A program made the translations under genes and the position numbers. From NCBI RefSeq assembly GCF_001939065.1, contig NZ_MPSZ01000003.1:62001-126000 (forward strand): a DNA stretch of 64,000 nt, written 5' to 3'. Shown piece after piece: positions 26,600-36,067 of the stretch; the first letter of the stretch is position 1, and every line of letters starts with the position of its first letter. The notes under the pieces were generated by a model. The model had not been told where the DNA came from. It searched no databases and worked only from the letters and a program-made list of their open reading frames with translations. Origin of the DNA: Exiguobacterium indicum HHS 31. GTDB taxonomy: Bacteria > Bacillota > Bacilli > Exiguobacteriales > Exiguobacteriaceae.

Positions 26600-27577
26600 T
26601 TATCGAAGAAAATCAAGTAACGATGGTTGGATGATGCGTGCTCCGGCACTGAGTGCAGCACGGTGCAACGTTTCATGTGACTTCAGTTCCATAATGACCT
26701 GTTCGGTTTCGATGTCTTCGTTATCAGACATGACAGTTTTTGCGATGATTTCTTGATCTTCTAAGCGCGACGCATTTAGTTCTAGTCGATTCACGCGTGC
26801 CCCTAAATCCGAACGTACTTCGACCGTTTTGTTCAACATCGCCGTTAAATCTTTCAACATGCCGGATAATTCGGTTCCGTTATTTGTGCTACTGCCAGGA
26901 CTTCCATCTGCTTTTGTACCACCGAGTGCATTAAATAACTTCTTTAGCGTCGTGAACGTATCTTTTCCAAACACACCACCGTCACCACCATCTGTAGGTG
27001 TGACGTTGACTTGTACCTTGATTCCTGAAGACACTTCATACTCGATCTTTCCGTCACTTGTTCCGAGGGTTTCTGTAAAAATCTTATCAACGTCTGCGGT
27101 ATTTACAGTGTCTTTTAAAAATGCTTTCAGTTCTTCCATATTGATGAACGGTTGATCCGTTTGTGTACCGTTAAAGATTTGCTTCTCGTTATATTTCGTA
27201 TTCGCCAGTGTCCCGATGTGTTCAATCAACTGTCCAACTTCGCTTTGGATGGCTTTCCGCTGTGTGCCATCATACGTATCGTTTGCTGCTTGTGTCGTCA
27301 ATTCGTTGATCCGGCGCATGGCAGACGTCACTTCATCTAAAGCAGAATCGGTTAGGTCCATCCAGCCTGTCGCTTCATCGACATTTTTCTTGAACTGATC
27401 GACTTCCCGGACTTCTGTCCGGTACCGGATCCCCTGCATTGCAACGACTGGATCTTGAGACGGCTTTTGAATTTTTTTACCGCTAATTAGTTGTTCTTGT
27501 AACGTACTTAGTTTTTGGTAACTCGAAGATAAATGACCAATATTCGTCTTCGTCAGCATCGTTTGTGTGACCCGCAT
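26600..27577 (-). CDS. flgL: Flagellar hook-filament junction protein 3 (FlgL)
   Basis: FlgL joins FlgK to the flagellin filament. The 325 residues have the flagellin-like N-terminus (MRVTQTMLTKTNIGHLSSSY then LQEQLISGKKIQKPSQDPVV) and the C-terminal D0/D1 helix (SDNEDIETEQVIMELKSHET, ending ARIIQPSLLDFLR). Both termini are typical of FlgL. It follows flgK by 18 bases. Confidence 0.95.
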   Translation of the reverse strand: MRVTQTMLTKTNIGHLSSSYQKLSTLQEQLISGKKIQKPSQDPVVAMQGIRYRTEVREVDQFKKNVDEATGWMDLTDSALDEVTSAMRRINELTTQAANDTYDGTQRKAIQSEVGQLIEHIGTLANTKYNEKQIFNGTQTDQPFINMEELKAFLKDTVNTADVDKIFTETLGTSDGKIEYEVSSGIKVQVNVTPTDGGDGGVFGKDTFTTLKKLFNALGGTKADGSPGSSTNNGTELSGMLKDLTAMLNKTVEVRSDLGARVNRLELNASRLEDQEIIAKTVMSDNEDIETEQVIMELKSHETLHRAALSAGARIIQPSLLDFLR

Positions 27578-27595
27578 GTCCTCATTCCTTCCTTA

Positions 27596-29149
27596 TCAGC
27601 GACCGACTAATCCCATACCGTTAATGATTTTATCGAGCATTTCATCGACCGTCGTGATGTTTCGCGCCGCTGCGTTATATGCATGCTGGTACTGAATCAT
27701 CATCGTCATCTCTTCGTCGAGTGAGACTGCTGAGACTGACATTCGGCGTTGATCGGCATTCTCCATCAAAACACTAGCATTTTTTCCTAGGTCAATCGTT
27801 TGGCTTGTCGCTACCCCCATGTCACCGATGATCGATTGATAGAACGAACCGATCGGAGCACTTAAATCACTCAATGATGTTGTTTTGATGTTGGCTAAGA
27901 TCAATGCCCCAGAACCATCCCCGATATTTCCGTCTCGTGAACTCATAATGTTCGAAAGGTCTTTCCAAATCGTATCTCCGACTGAAATCGTTCCGGCCTT
28001 GACCGTTCCACCATCTGAAGCAACAAAAAATTCATTTGTCCCATACGTATTGCTGACAGTTCCAGAAGCATCCTTGGATTTAATGAAGTTTTTTGAATGA
28101 GCATCATTAAATTCCTTCGCAAAAGCAGCAGCCATCTTATCTAGATTATCGAGCATCTTAGGATATTCACCTGTCAGTGTCGTTTCACCATCTCTTTGGT
28201 AACCGTGCATTTGTAATAAAGCCCAAAGTTTACCGTTTGAAAAGCTATTTGATGCTGTGAATAAAACTGGTCCTGTTGTAGTGTTGTATCCAGTGATTGC
28301 TTTTGTCGTAGGATCCGTCGTGAATTCGATCGAACGTGCTTTTGTATCCGTCTTCATATTGACGACCTCAGAGGTGACCCCGCCAGGCATGATCAGCTTG
28401 ACGTTTACACGACCTTCCGCAATCTTCGCCGCATTCCCCATGTTGCCTGAGATGATGTCCGATGCATCGATTGATTCCTTTTCGAAATCTACATATGTCG
28501 ATAATTCATCGAAGTAACGATCACGTTCATCGTATAAGTCGTTTGGCAAGACGCCAATCGGTTCAATTTCGTGAATTTGTGTATTGACGTTATAGATTTT
28601 CTGAAGGAGATCATTTACTTTTTTCGTCGAGACGTCTAGTTCATTCTTTAAGTCCCCTTGTACCTTCGTCAAAGAAGTCGCTAAGTAGTTGAATGTCTTT
28701 GACACGGTATCCGCTTGCTGCCGAACGACGCTTCGCGCTCCCGAGTCTTGCGGGTTCTTTGACAATCCTTGTAACGATGCCCAAAAACTATCGAGTGTTT
28801 TCGCGAGCCCCGTTTCAGACGGTTCGTTGATGATATCTTCCATTCGCCCGAATGCTGCTGCTTTCGTTGAATAGTACGCATACTTCGTCGATTCATCGCG
28901 ATATTGTTTATCGACCATTACGTCACGTAATCGCTCGACGAGTTCTCCACGGACACCGGTTCCGAATTGAACGTTTTTTCCGCCGCCTAGGGAGACCGAA
29001 AGTTGTTCCGTTGTCGCTTGGACGAGACGCTGTCTTGAAAATCCTGCTGTTCCGGCATTTGATACGTTATTTCCTGTCGCTTGTAACGCCCATTGACTCG
29101 TCGTCAGCGCACGACGTCCCGTTTCAAGCCCCATGAATGTTGAACCCAT
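27596..29149 (-). CDS. flgK: Flagellar hook-associated protein 1 (FlgK)
   Basis: FlgK is the first junction protein on the hook. The 517 residues show the rod/hook/FlgK N-terminus (GRRALTTSQWALQATGNNVS NAGTAGFSRQR) and the C-terminal helix (SLDEEMTMMIQYQHAYNAAA RNITTVDEMLDKIINGMGLV). A Ser/Thr/Gly-rich middle domain lies between. Its length is in the usual range. It sits between flgN, encoding its likely chaperone, and flgL. Confidence 0.96.
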   Translation of the reverse strand: MGSTFMGLETGRRALTTSQWALQATGNNVSNAGTAGFSRQRLVQATTEQLSVSLGGGKNVQFGTGVRGELVERLRDVMVDKQYRDESTKYAYYSTKAAAFGRMEDIINEPSETGLAKTLDSFWASLQGLSKNPQDSGARSVVRQQADTVSKTFNYLATSLTKVQGDLKNELDVSTKKVNDLLQKIYNVNTQIHEIEPIGVLPNDLYDERDRYFDELSTYVDFEKESIDASDIISGNMGNAAKIAEGRVNVKLIMPGGVTSEVVNMKTDTKARSIEFTTDPTTKAITGYNTTTGPVLFTASNSFSNGKLWALLQMHGYQRDGETTLTGEYPKMLDNLDKMAAAFAKEFNDAHSKNFIKSKDASGTVSNTYGTNEFFVASDGGTVKAGTISVGDTIWKDLSNIMSSRDGNIGDGSGALILANIKTTSLSDLSAPIGSFYQSIIGDMGVATSQTIDLGKNASVLMENADQRRMSVSAVSLDEEMTMMIQYQHAYNAAARNITTVDEMLDKIINGMGLVGR

Positions 29150-29161
29150 TCGACTTCCTCC

Positions 29162-29569
29162 TTATGCATTTCGATTGAAGTGTGTCCGGTCAAACGTCGA
29201 TTGACCATATGTAAAGTCATCCGCTTCCGGTACGAGCAATTGCAAATGCCATTCGATGTAATGTAACGATTGTTCCAATAACTCTGCGTTCAGCGCATTC
29301 GCTTTTCGCAGTTGCCCCATCGTCGCTAAGAGAGCACGAAGCGTTTCGACATCTTCAGGGTGTGACGCGATCCACTCCGTCATCGTCACGGTTCCCATGT
29401 ATTCGATGCGTTCTTGCTCTAATGTCGCGATGCGTTTTAGCAAAACGGGTTCTTCCTTGACGATTTTCGAAAGGCGACTCATGTCGTTTTGAATCAATGC
29501 CTCTTTTTTCGAGAGTGCGAGCGCTAGTAACGCTTCATGCGCCTCCGTCAACTGTCGGATGATTTCCAT
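29162..29569 (-). CDS. flgN: Flagellar export chaperone FlgN family protein
   Basis: FlgN-type proteins escort FlgK and FlgL to the export gate. This 135-residue protein is almost entirely helical and coiled-coil-like: EALLALALSKKEALIQNDMS, then ERIEYM, then a C-terminal stretch LNAELLEQSLHYIEWHLQLL. That, and the position directly upstream of flgK, match B. subtilis FlgN (YvyG). The ribosome-binding site is AAAGGAG. Sequence conservation in the family is low, so context carries part of the call. Confidence 0.85.
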   Translation of the reverse strand: MEIIRQLTEAHEALLALALSKKEALIQNDMSRLSKIVKEEPVLLKRIATLEQERIEYMGTVTMTEWIASHPEDVETLRALLATMGQLRKANALNAELLEQSLHYIEWHLQLLVPEADDFTYGQSTFDRTHFNRNA

Positions 29570-29627
29570 ATCGTGTTTGCTCCTTTTATCATGAGTCCGA
29601 CTACTTTACTACCTTGCTATCGTTTCA

Positions 29628-29668
29628 TATAAAAAGCGACCCGCGCATCCGTGCCCCGAGTCGCTTCT
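29628..29668 (-). terminator. Hairpin after flgM
   Basis: AGCGAC and GTCGCT arms with a partly paired GC-rich interior are followed on the minus strand by TTTTATATG. It sits between flgM and flgN and may partly uncouple the two. Confidence 0.7.
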
Positions 29669-29690
29669 AATGTCAGTTTCATTCACCTTA

Positions 29691-29939
29691 TTACAAGTTC
29701 AAGAAACGTTCCGCGATTTTATTCGCATCCGGTTTATAGGTTCCATCCTGAATGGCTTGTTTAAGGGAGGCAATTTTATCTGCCCGCGATGAAGTCGTTC
29801 CTTCGAAGCGCACGCGTGCTTCTTTTGAAATCGTCACTTCGTCTGTTCGATTCATTCGTTTTGTTTCGGTTCCTTCTACGGGTTGATTTCTTTCATACGT
29901 CTTGGGCATGTTCACCCATTTAGTCGAATCAATTCGCAT
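29691..29939 (-). CDS. flgM: Anti-sigma-D factor FlgM
   Basis: FlgM holds sigma-D inactive until the hook-basal body is complete. The 82 residues show the expected disordered N-terminal half and the conserved helical C-terminal half: VTISKEARVRFE near residue 35, then ADKIASLKQAIQDGTYKPDA and KIAERFLNL. Length and motif order are typical. It is in one operon with yvyF behind a sigma-D-type promoter. Confidence 0.93.
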   Translation of the reverse strand: MRIDSTKWVNMPKTYERNQPVEGTETKRMNRTDEVTISKEARVRFEGTTSSRADKIASLKQAIQDGTYKPDANKIAERFLNL

Positions 29940-29975
29940 GTGAACACCTGCTTTCTAGATTACGAGATTCTTGAT

Positions 29976-30356
29976 TTAAGTTCGATACGTTCTCGGTTTC
30001 GAAGGGTCCACAGAATCTTGCATCGCTTGGGCGAGGTCACGTCGCAATTTTTCACGACAGTCAGCACAAATCGTCCCTTCATGAGAGGGTTTTCCGCAAC
30101 TCTCACACGTGATTTCCATTTGAGAAATCTCAGAAATCAACAAGCGCCCTTCCTTGATATAACGAAAGACGGTCTCGCGTTTGACTCCTGTTTGTATCTC
30201 GACATCATTCGGTGAAGTTCGGACTTTCCGCCGCTCTCGCAAGAATTCGCGTACCTTTTCGAAATTCAGATGATCTTGACGCATACACGTCGGACAAAGA
30301 TCAGAAGATTGTTTCATGAAAATTTTCCCACAAGATTTGCAGTTTACTACATCCAT
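29976..30356 (-). CDS. yvyF: YvyF-like flagellar operon zinc-ribbon protein
   Basis: This 126-residue protein has two Cys4 zinc-ribbon-like clusters, CKSCGKIF...CPTC at residues about 5-24 and CESCGKPSHEGTICADC near 85-101. Between them lies a helix-turn-helix-like segment (VEIQTGVKRETVFRYIKEGR). Family and position between comF and flgM match B. subtilis YvyF. The exact role is unknown. The ATG at 30356 has GAGGTG at 6-7 bases; a GTG at 30365 would overlap that site. Confidence 0.87.
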   Translation of the reverse strand: MDVVNCKSCGKIFMKQSSDLCPTCMRQDHLNFEKVREFLRERRKVRTSPNDVEIQTGVKRETVFRYIKEGRLLISEISQMEITCESCGKPSHEGTICADCREKLRRDLAQAMQDSVDPSKPRTYRT

Positions 30357-30375
30357 TTCCTTCACCTCATTCAGA

Positions 30376-30401
30376 GTATCGGCAGGAATGACGAAATATT
30401 A
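30376..30401 (-). promoter_or_regulatory. Sigma-D promoter of yvyF-flgM
   Basis: On the minus strand TAAT (30401-30398), 14 bases and GCCGATAC (30383-30376). The -10 matches at seven of eight positions and the -35 at three of four. The promoter overlaps the end of comFC, giving flgM a feedback promoter as in B. subtilis. Confidence 0.7.
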
Positions 30402-31037
30402 AATACTCCGAAATAAAGTTACTGCAGAAATTTCACTTGCGCCCGCTTCCTTGAGACGCACCATCGCTTGCCGGAGTGTTATTCCTGTTGTGTAGACATC
30501 GTCGACCAGCAAGATATTTTTCCCTGCAACTTCTTTCGTGACATGAAATGGATTCGATCGTTTAAGACGTTCTTCTCTTGATTTCCTACTCTGTGGTGTC
30601 CCTTCGTCGCGCTTTAATGCTAAGGTGACCTTCCCATTCATTCGTCTAGCGATTTCTTCTGCTTGATTGAATTTTCGCTCAGACAAGCGGTCACGGCTAA
30701 GCGGAATCGGAACGATCCATCCTCTTCTCATTTTTACCTTCTTCAACTCATCAGTAAACATCCGAATTAGGACAGTATCTCCTAAAAATTTATAACGATG
30801 CATGAATGCCTTCGCTTCCTCATTGTAAAGATACATCGTACGGGTATGAAGTGGTAAACCGAGATTTTGCCATCGTCGACAGTCCTGACAGAGATCGATA
30901 CCTGGTTTGCCACAGTCCACACATCCACCACTTTTTACAAATTTCATTTTACAGGGATTACAAATGTTTTGGCTAGTCCACATATTACTCAGTTCCCAGT
31001 TAGGTATAAAGTCATGCTGACAGCATAAACACTTCAT
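30399..31037 (-). CDS. comFC: Competence protein ComFC (phosphoribosyltransferase-like)
   Basis: ComFC is needed for DNA uptake and transformation and is related to type I phosphoribosyltransferases. The 212-residue protein starts MKCLCCQHDF with N-terminal Cys pairs (CLCC, CNPC, CVDCGKPGIDLCQDC). It ends with the PRPP-loop motif NILLVDDVYTTGITL near residue 170. The ATG at 31037 overlaps the comFA stop (ATGA), indicating coupling. An ATG four codons upstream is possible. No comFB lies between comFA and comFC. Confidence 0.92.
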   Translation of the reverse strand: MKCLCCQHDFIPNWELSNMWTSQNICNPCKMKFVKSGGCVDCGKPGIDLCQDCRRWQNLGLPLHTRTMYLYNEEAKAFMHRYKFLGDTVLIRMFTDELKKVKMRRGWIVPIPLSRDRLSERKFNQAEEIARRMNGKVTLALKRDEGTPQSRKSREERLKRSNPFHVTKEVAGKNILLVDDVYTTGITLRQAMVRLKEAGASEISAVTLFRSI

Positions 31038-32245
31038 GAAGTCGTCCATCGATTCGCTTTTTGAATCTGATGGATGGCATAAAATAGGGCATCCGACCGA
31101 TCATTGGCGAAAAATGAAATATCCCCGTCCGGGTAAGCCGCATCTCGTCCGACACGACCACTGATTTGAATCAAGGCTTTCGTACTAAACCCTTGATCAG
31201 CATCCAGGACGGCCACTTGTACGTTAGAAATCGTCACGCCACGCTCTAAAATCGTCGTCGTGAGCAAAATACCGTTCGTCGTACGAAATGCTTGGATTTT
31301 CTCAATGCGGTCCGGATCTTCCGCGTGGACGGTCGTCACATCAATACCGACTTCTTTCAATCGTGTTTGCCATGCTTCGAGCGCTGCGATTCGGGGGACG
31401 AACACGAGACGCGGTTGCTGTTCATACTGATGCAACCACTCAACGATCGACTGCATCGTAAACGGTGACTTCAATCGGGGAACCGGTAAAGGATGTCCAT
31501 GATAACGCCGCATTAATCGTACTGTCGGATAGCGACGATGCCACATCGATGGCGTCGCACTTAATAAAATCAACGCTGCTTTTTGCGTCATCGCCCGTTT
31601 GACGTATCGATGTAGCGTCCAGTTCATATGAAACGGAAAGGCATCGACTTCATCTAATAAGACGACATCAAAACAAGACCGGTAATGAATCAGTTGATGT
31701 GTCGTGCTGACCGTGATTTCACCTAAGAGAAGACGATCCGCTGATCCACCATATAAAGATACGACGTGAGCAGTCGGAAATGCCTGTTTGATATGATGCG
31801 TCAATTCACGGACGACATCCGCACGTGGCGCCGTCACAAGAACACGCTTTCCGTTCGCCAATGCTCTTTCGATACCGGGGAAGAACATCGGTGTCTTCCC
31901 TGCTCCACAAACCGCGTGAACTAGCAACCTTCCACCACGGAGAATCGTCTGTTCGATAGCCGTCGCGACAGTCGTTTGAGCAGGTGTCAAACGAATCGGT
32001 TGATGCTGTGCTGGATGTACCGGATCGAGCGGACGGGTATCCGTAATGAGCTGATCACATGTGCGCAACTTCCCATAAGCAATGCATCGTCGACAATAAT
32101 AGCAACGTTTTCCGCACGTGCAAGGGCCTTTGACCGGAAAGGCTCCACACCGCTGACACGTAAACGTCACGGCTGGAATGAGTTGATGCGTCGACAATCG
32201 GGTTTCCATCTGTTTTGCTGAAATCCATCTCCCGCGTATATCCAT
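31034..32245 (-). CDS. comFA: Competence helicase ComFA
   Basis: ComFA is a DEAD-box-like ATPase that helps drive single-stranded DNA through the membrane during transformation. The 403-residue protein has an N-terminal four-Cys zinc region (CQRCGAF...CTCGKRCYYCRRC, residues about 28-55). The Walker A motif is AVCGAGKTPM near residue 108, the Walker B motif DEVDAF near 200 and the motif VI-like segment is QISGRVGRD near 365. The ATG at 32245 follows GAAGGAAG; the in-frame extension to 32416 covers the promoter. An AAAACTATTTTTT sequence upstream (about 32350-32362) resembles half a ComK box. Confidence 0.92.
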   Translation of the reverse strand: MDIRGRWISAKQMETRLSTHQLIPAVTFTCQRCGAFPVKGPCTCGKRCYYCRRCIAYGKLRTCDQLITDTRPLDPVHPAQHQPIRLTPAQTTVATAIEQTILRGGRLLVHAVCGAGKTPMFFPGIERALANGKRVLVTAPRADVVRELTHHIKQAFPTAHVVSLYGGSADRLLLGEITVSTTHQLIHYRSCFDVVLLDEVDAFPFHMNWTLHRYVKRAMTQKAALILLSATPSMWHRRYPTVRLMRRYHGHPLPVPRLKSPFTMQSIVEWLHQYEQQPRLVFVPRIAALEAWQTRLKEVGIDVTTVHAEDPDRIEKIQAFRTTNGILLTTTILERGVTISNVQVAVLDADQGFSTKALIQISGRVGRDAAYPDGDISFFANDRSDALFYAIHQIQKANRWTTS

Positions 32246-32383
32246 TGCTTCACTTCCTTCGTTTCCCATTTGCTTCATCTTGACGGACGAATGGGAAAAT
32301 CGACAACGTATGCTGTATAAGAGATGTATGGATGGAATACGCGGTTTCTCAAAAAATAGTTTTGCTATCTCATATATCTGGAC

Positions 32384-32424
32384 AAGAAAAAACACATTGA
32401 CGATAGAGTCCGTCAATGTGTTTT
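32384..32424 (-). terminator. Terminator after degV
   Basis: AAAACACATTGACG pairs with CGTCAATGTGTTTT around a 7-8 base loop, followed by more T on the minus strand. Confidence 0.88.
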
Positions 32425-32428
32425 CATC

Positions 32429-33271
32429 TTATTTTTTGTACCATGTGATACCGATCGCACCCGGTCCGAGGTGTGTACCGATGACTGGACCAAATACACT
32501 CATCTCGATTTGCGCATTTGGAAACTTCGTCTGTAAGGACGCAATCTCCTGTTCTGCTTTCGTAGAATCTTCTGCATGAATGACGCCGATTGTATACCCG
32601 GTTCCGTCTCCCTCGATATCTTCGTGCATCATCTCTTCGATTCGGTTGACGGCTCGCTTGAACGTTCGAATTTTTTCGAACGGAACGATTTTTCCGTCAA
32701 CGAAATGAAGAACGGGTTTAATCTTTAAGAACGAACCGACGAATGCTTGCGCGACACTGAGACGACCTCCGCGTTGGAGGTGTTCGAGATCATCCACGAC
32801 AAAATACGCACGAATGCGCTCTTTTAGTTCCTCTAAATGATGGACGATCGTTTCCGCCGTGGCTCCTGCATCTCGCAAACGAACCGCTTCTTGGACGAGA
32901 AACGCTTGCGGCATACAGGAAATACGTGAGTCGATAGGATGGACGTTCACATGATCAATCATCATATTGATCGTGTGCAACGCTTGATATGTCCCACTGA
33001 TCCCGCTTGAAAGGGTGATGCCAATGATATCCGTTCCTTCTGGCAGTTGTTCAAACGTCGCAACGAGATCTCCAATATTCGGCTGTGAAGTTGTCGGAAG
33101 GCTACCCGTCCGAATCCGTTCATAAAAATCAGCAACCGAGATATCAAATCCTTCCCGATAAGCCTCCCCTTCAAAGATGACGCTAAGCGGTGCGACGTGC
33201 ACTTGATGTTCTTCACAATACGTTGTTGGCAGATAGGCAGTGCTATCCGTTACGATCACAATCTGACTCAT
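32429..33271 (-). CDS. DegV family fatty-acid-binding protein
   Basis: DegV proteins bind fatty acids and present them to a fatty acid kinase. The 280-residue protein has the family start (IVIVTDSTAYLPTTYCEEHQ), TSQPNIGDL near residue 78, ITLSSGISGTYQ near 100 and a conserved C-terminus (GPVIGTHLGPGAIGITWYKK). The ATG at 33271 has GAGGAA. It is in the degU-degV-comFA position as in B. subtilis yviA. Confidence 0.93.
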   Translation of the reverse strand: MSQIVIVTDSTAYLPTTYCEEHQVHVAPLSVIFEGEAYREGFDISVADFYERIRTGSLPTTSQPNIGDLVATFEQLPEGTDIIGITLSSGISGTYQALHTINMMIDHVNVHPIDSRISCMPQAFLVQEAVRLRDAGATAETIVHHLEELKERIRAYFVVDDLEHLQRGGRLSVAQAFVGSFLKIKPVLHFVDGKIVPFEKIRTFKRAVNRIEEMMHEDIEGDGTGYTIGVIHAEDSTKAEQEIASLQTKFPNAQIEMSVFGPVIGTHLGPGAIGITWYKK

Positions 33272-33357
33272 CCGTGATTTCCTCGCTTTTATAGTTCCGT
33301 CGTGACGTATACTTTCATACGTCACAATCGTTTATAAGTGTAGCACTTCTGAGTGGA

Positions 33358-33395
33358 TAAAAAAAGGAAGATGGGAGTCCTGCTCCCGTCTTCCT
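33358..33395 (-). terminator. Terminator after degU
   Basis: GGAAGACGGGAG pairs with CTCCCATCTTCC (one G-T pair) around CAGGA, followed by T7 on the minus strand. Confidence 0.9.
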
Positions 33396-33401
33396 ATCCG
33401 T

Positions 33402-34097
33402 TCATACGACGACGACCCATCCACGGCGAATCGCTTCGACGACCGCACCGGTGCGGTCTGGAACGTTCATTTTCCGAAGAATCGAAGATACGTGGTTTTT
33501 AACTGTCTTTTCACTGATATATAATGTATCGCTAATCGCACGGTTCGAGAATCCATCTGCCAGTAGCTGCAAAACTTCACATTCACGCCGTGTCAATACG
33601 TGCAGTGGTGCTTCAGCCACCTGACGTTCAACCGGTTGTGACGCCATCGTTTGTTTCATCTTCATGAGACGTCTATATTCCTGAAGTAGATTTGGTGTCA
33701 CTTTCGGGTGTACATATCCACCTTCACGATAGACGGAACGAATCGCGTTGACGAGTTCATCCGTCGCCATCTCTTTCAATAAATATCCGACGGCTCCCGC
33801 TCCTAAGGCGTGCATGACATATGTCTCATCATCATGGATCGATAAGATGATGACCCGAACTTCCGGGTGTACTTCCATTAAACGTTTCGTTGCATCGACA
33901 CCGTTGACTTGTGGCATATTGATATCCATCAATACGATGTCTGGTTGGTGTGCTTCGACGAGAGGAATGACATCTACGCCGCTCTCTCCTTCCGCTACGA
34001 CTACGAACTCTTCCTCGAAGTCAAGAATTCGTTTTACTCCCTCACGGAATAACTGATGATCGTCAATGATGACTACTTTCACTTGCTCGTTGTTCAC
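33402..34097 (-). CDS. degU: Response regulator DegU
   Basis: DegU is a NarL-family regulator controlling exoenzymes, competence and motility. The 231 residues have a receiver domain with the phosphoacceptor Asp in [15 protein letters not shown] near residue 57. The LuxR-type helix-turn-helix is [20 protein letters not shown] followed by [18 protein letters not shown]. It overlaps the degS stop by 4 bases. Order and length match B. subtilis DegU. Confidence 0.95.
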   Translation of the reverse strand: MNNEQVKVVIIDDHQLFREGVKRILDFEEEFVVVAEGESGVDVIPLVEAHQPDIVLMDINMPQVNGVDATKRLMEVHPEVRVIILSIHDDETYVMHALGAGAVGYLLKEMATDELVNAIRSVYREGGYVHPKVTPNLLQEYRRLMKMKQTMASQPVERQVAEAPLHVLTRRECEVLQLLADGFSNRAISDTLYISEKTVKNHVSSILRKMNVPDRTGAVVEAIRRGWVVVV

Positions 34098-35266
34098 AGT
34101 GTTTCCCCTCTCGCTTCGGATTCCTCGATCGGAATCTTTACCTTGATGACCGTCCCGCCCCCAGGGTACGTTTCGACCTCGAATTCTCCATCGATCAATT
34201 CAATGCGTTCACGCATCCCGATCAATCCAAACGACTCGTCATGTGAGTCGACGATCGAGTCGAAGTCGAATCCGACTCCGTTATCCTTTACGTGAATGCG
34301 AATGGAATGTTGATATTGTTCTATGATAATACGAATGTCCTTTGCATTGGAATGCTTCACGGCATTTTGGACAGCTTCTTGAACGATCCGGAAGACCGCG
34401 ACCTCATAGGTGGAGTCAATCCGTTCGCCACCGCCTAGATATTTAAATTGAATCTCAATATTCGAAATTTCTTGCATATGTCGTAAATACCGCTCAAGCG
34501 TCGGGACGAAACCAAGATCGTCCAACGTCATTGGACGGAGATCATAAATAATGCGACGAATGTCCGCTAATCCGTCTCGAATCAAGACACGAAGACGATG
34601 AATTTCCTCAAAAGCAGCTTCTGCTCCATTGTGTTGATGAATTTTTTCAATCAGATCCGCCCGAATTAATACGTGCGCCAATGTCTGCGCTGGACCATCA
34701 TGCATTTCGCGAGATAACCGCCGTCGTTCGTTTTCAGCAGATTGAAAAACTTTTAAGCCCATTTCCTGTTTTTGCATCGCTTTTTCGTACTTCTCATTCA
34801 TGACTTGCATATCGTCCGTCAAAAAATTCAAGACAACGGATACACGTCCAATCAGCATATCCGCTCGTTCGATTGTTTCGTCTAACTGAATGAGACGACG
34901 TTCCAACTCATCACGCCGCTTCCGGCAATTCATCTCATCCCGTTGATTGATAAACGACTCCAGTTGTAGTGAGTTCGCTGTTTCATAGGCTTTCCGAACA
35001 TCTTGCTCCGAATAGTTTTCGAAATTTTTGCTGACGATGACTAGTCGTGTCTTGGCATCCTTAATATGACGTTCTAGTCGCTCTGCTTCTTTTATATAAT
35101 CATGGACACGAACTTTCAAGTCGCGCAATTCTTGCTGGATTTCAGCATATTGCTCTCTCGAATCCTCCGTGATCCGAACGATCTCTTCGCGACTTTCCTC
35201 TACGACACCAATGATGTTTTGTACGATATCATTCAACGACAGTCGCTCCTTCATTTCATGCGTCAT
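34094..35266 (-). CDS. degS: Cytoplasmic sensor kinase DegS
   Basis: DegS phosphorylates DegU and has no membrane segment. The 390 residues contain a long N-terminal coiled coil (about 15-170), then the HisKA_3 phosphorylation site in [20 protein letters not shown] near residue 185. The HATPase domain has [14 protein letters not shown] and [12 protein letters not shown]. The ATG follows GGAGGG. It is the first gene of the minus-strand deg block and is divergent from yvyE. Confidence 0.95.
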   Translation of the reverse strand: MTHEMKERLSLNDIVQNIIGVVEESREEIVRITEDSREQYAEIQQELRDLKVRVHDYIKEAERLERHIKDAKTRLVIVSKNFENYSEQDVRKAYETANSLQLESFINQRDEMNCRKRRDELERRLIQLDETIERADMLIGRVSVVLNFLTDDMQVMNEKYEKAMQKQEMGLKVFQSAENERRRLSREMHDGPAQTLAHVLIRADLIEKIHQHNGAEAAFEEIHRLRVLIRDGLADIRRIIYDLRPMTLDDLGFVPTLERYLRHMQEISNIEIQFKYLGGGERIDSTYEVAVFRIVQEAVQNAVKHSNAKDIRIIIEQYQHSIRIHVKDNGVGFDFDSIVDSHDESFGLIGMRERIELIDGEFEVETYPGGGTVIKVKIPIEESEARGETL

Positions 35267-35299
35267 CGTGACTCCCTCCGGTCCTTACCACTCAAATGG

Positions 35300-35328
35300 T
35301 TGTCTCTCTCTCTGAACGTCGTTATGCT
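35300..35328 (+). promoter_or_regulatory. Sigma-A promoter of yvyE
   Basis: TTGTCT (35300-35305), 17 bases, TATGCT (35323-35328). It is in the short divergent region between degS and yvyE. Confidence 0.6.
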
Positions 35329-35363
35329 AGAAAGAACTAGTCAACGAGGAGGACATTAATAGT

Positions 35364-36005
35364 ATGACATTATCTCATTATTATACAGTAAAAGAAAACG
35401 GTTTCCACGAAATCATTATTCAAAAGTCTCGATTCATTACATATATTTCTCGCATTTCTTCCGAAACAGAGGCACAAGACTTCATTGCGCAGATTAAAAA
35501 GAAGCATCATGATGCAAATCATAACTGTTCTGCGTATGTCATCGGGGAACAAAATCAAATCCAAAAAGCGAGTGATGATGGTGAACCTAGCGGAACAGCA
35601 GGCGTCCCGATGCTTGAAGTACTGAAAAAAAGAGATTTACGCGATACCGTTGTTGTGGTCACACGTTATTTTGGCGGCATTAAGCTTGGTGGCGGTGGAT
35701 TAATTCGTGCCTATGGCTCAAGCGTCTCGGAAGCATTGAATGCAATCGGCGTTGTTGAACGGATTCAGCATCAAGTGGTAGAAGTGCACATTGACTATAC
35801 GTGGCTTGGAAAAATTGAGAATGAACTTCGATCAAGCATTCATCCAATTGATCAGATTCATTATTTGGATCAAGTTCAAGTCGATGTCTTAGTCAAAACG
35901 GCAGATGTTCCTACCTTTATTGAATGGATGACAGATCTGACGAATGCGCAAGCCCACTTCCAAGAAGGTGCTTTTCGCTACCTCGAACGTGACATTCTTT
36001 CCTGA
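35364..36005 (+). CDS. yvyE: YigZ/IMPACT family protein (YvyE)
   Basis: This 213-residue protein belongs to the UPF0029/IMPACT family. The N-terminal domain shows KSRFITYISRISSETEAQ, HHDANHNCSAYVIG, ASDDGEPSGTAGVPMLEVL and VVTRYFGGIKLGGGGLIRAY, all strongly conserved. A C-terminal DUF1949 ferredoxin-like domain follows. The bacterial role is unclear; the eukaryotic relatives affect translation control. It is divergent from degS, as in B. subtilis. Confidence 0.95.
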   Translation: MTLSHYYTVKENGFHEIIIQKSRFITYISRISSETEAQDFIAQIKKKHHDANHNCSAYVIGEQNQIQKASDDGEPSGTAGVPMLEVLKKRDLRDTVVVVTRYFGGIKLGGGGLIRAYGSSVSEALNAIGVVERIQHQVVEVHIDYTWLGKIENELRSSIHPIDQIHYLDQVQVDVLVKTADVPTFIEWMTDLTNAQAHFQEGAFRYLERDILS

Positions 36006-36067
36006 CCTGCTATACTGATTGTAAAGATTCCGAAAGTTTTTTAATAATTCTGTTAAGTAAGGAGTAC

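Noticed and set aside
32340-32370. Full ComK box in front of comFA
   Set aside because: Only one AAAA-N5-TTTT half was found at an acceptable position. The second half is missing at the 8- and 18-base spacings I checked.
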